41,187 nt of DNA from NCBI GenBank assembly GCA_016934075.1, contig JAFGTN010000580.1:1-41187 (forward strand), read 5' to 3'. Below the pieces are notes generated by a model. It was not told the DNA's origin. It worked only from the letters and a program-made list of their open reading frames with translations, and made no database searches. Both the position numbers and the translations under genes were made by a program. The first letter of the stretch is position 1. Each line of letters begins with the position of its first letter. Below are positions 40,809 to 41,187 of the stretch, piece by piece. This stretch comes from Pirellulales bacterium (GTDB lineage: Bacteria > Planctomycetota > Planctomycetia > Pirellulales > Thermoguttaceae).

Positions 40809-41187
40809 CTAGCGGCTTGCGGTTTGCCGCGGGGCCAGAGACAAGTGTCCCACGAAAGTTTCACCGCCTCGGAGAATATAAAACTGTATGGGGTCTTTCT
40901 TGTTCAGATCCAGGCGTTTGAGGATGTAGGAAACATTGTCGAGAGAGACGGTTTCCCAGATGTGCATGCCCACGAGAACGTCACCCTCTTGGATGCCTTG
41001 CGCGGCGGCCGGGCTATTGGGTCTGACCGCGGTGACGGCCAATCCGCCTCGATAGCGGGTTTTGTATTTCTTGCGGAACTGTTCGGGTGTGATGCGTTTG
41101 AGTTCCAATCCCAGCACTTGCCAACTGCTTTCGAGTTTGGATTTTTCACCGGCGGCTTCCGCAAGTGTCAGCTCGAATTCCACCGAC
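40809..41187 (-). CDS. PDZ-domain protein, probably HtrA-type protease (C-terminal end)
   Basis: The minus-strand frame is open to the window edge, so about 126 C-terminal residues are seen and the start is missing; the 'M' of the track is an internal GTG. 'GLELKRITPEQFRKKYKTRY', 'GGLAVTAVRPNSPAAAQGIQ', 'EGDVLVGMHIWETVSLDNVS' and 'YILRGGETFVGHLSL' form one PDZ domain with the usual carboxylate-binding and 'GI..GD.L' elements. The preceding part is outside, so a trypsin-like domain cannot be checked. DegP/HtrA-like periplasmic protease is the likeliest reading. Confidence 0.75.
   Translation of the reverse strand, partial: SVEFELTLAEAAGEKSKLESSWQVLGLELKRITPEQFRKKYKTRYRGGLAVTAVRPNSPAAAQGIQEGDVLVGMHIWETVSLDNVSYILKRLDLNKKDPIQFYILRGGETFVGHLSLAPRQTASR

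Overview
The window looks like a chromosomal segment of a planctomycete or close relative. I infer this from two secreted-protein tails with PEP-CTERM sorting signals, a ThuA-like protein, remnants of Gfo/Idh/MocA oxidoreductases, a small ECF sigma factor operon with a Met/Gly-rich exported partner, tandem 'NPKRKR'-coding repeats, and several short palindromic repeats between genes. No rRNA, CRISPR array or complete insertion sequence was seen. There is one tRNA gene (Arg, anticodon ACG).

Layout. (1) 1-10.6 kb is carbohydrate and secretome country. It holds a DapA-family aldolase (cut at the window start), a secreted WbsX/GH99-like protein, an ECF sigma operon on the minus strand, two oxidoreductase remnants, a ThuA-like protein, a decayed discoidin-like PEP-CTERM protein, a secreted glycosidase-like protein, another PEP-CTERM remnant and a zinc-ribbon membrane protein. 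Short inverted repeats and a MITE litter this part. (2) 10.8-16.2 kb: MITE copy 1, a DUF1232 protein, a NatAB-like ABC exporter, and an MmgE/PrpD plus SnoaL-like pair. (3) 16.2-21.9 kb: a GH100/debranching-like hydrolase on the plus strand faces a minus-strand series of MarR regulator, Gre C-domain protein, cysteine-less HesB-like protein, mannosylfructose-phosphate synthase (mfpsA-like), its phosphatase (mfpsB-like) and two small proteins. This reads as synthesis and turnover of a sucrose-like compatible solute. (4) 22.35-31.45 kb: a tight seven-gene plus-strand operon, divergent from the MarR gene. Its order is SDR, ProA-like reductase, GCS2-type glutamate ligase, two different non-pyrrolysine MttB-family methyltransferases, a SAM methyltransferase and an MFS transporter. 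I do not recognise this combination as a described pathway and it is the best candidate for a new system. (5) 31.7-36.8 kb: tRNA-Arg, then a PAS protein, a methyl-accepting chemotaxis protein and CheW. (6) 37-41.2 kb: a cytidylate-kinase-like protein, a Cys/Thr-rich exported protein, MITE copy 2 with a 9-bp target duplication, and minus-strand tsaE, thiL and the end of a PDZ-domain protein.

How it may fit together. Regions 3 and 4 share a divergent control region with MarR between them. One joint reading is a stress or osmolyte island: mannosylfructose on one side, and on the other the making or remodelling of a methylated glutamate-derived amine. That reading is inference. Family calls come from recognising motifs by eye; no database search was run.
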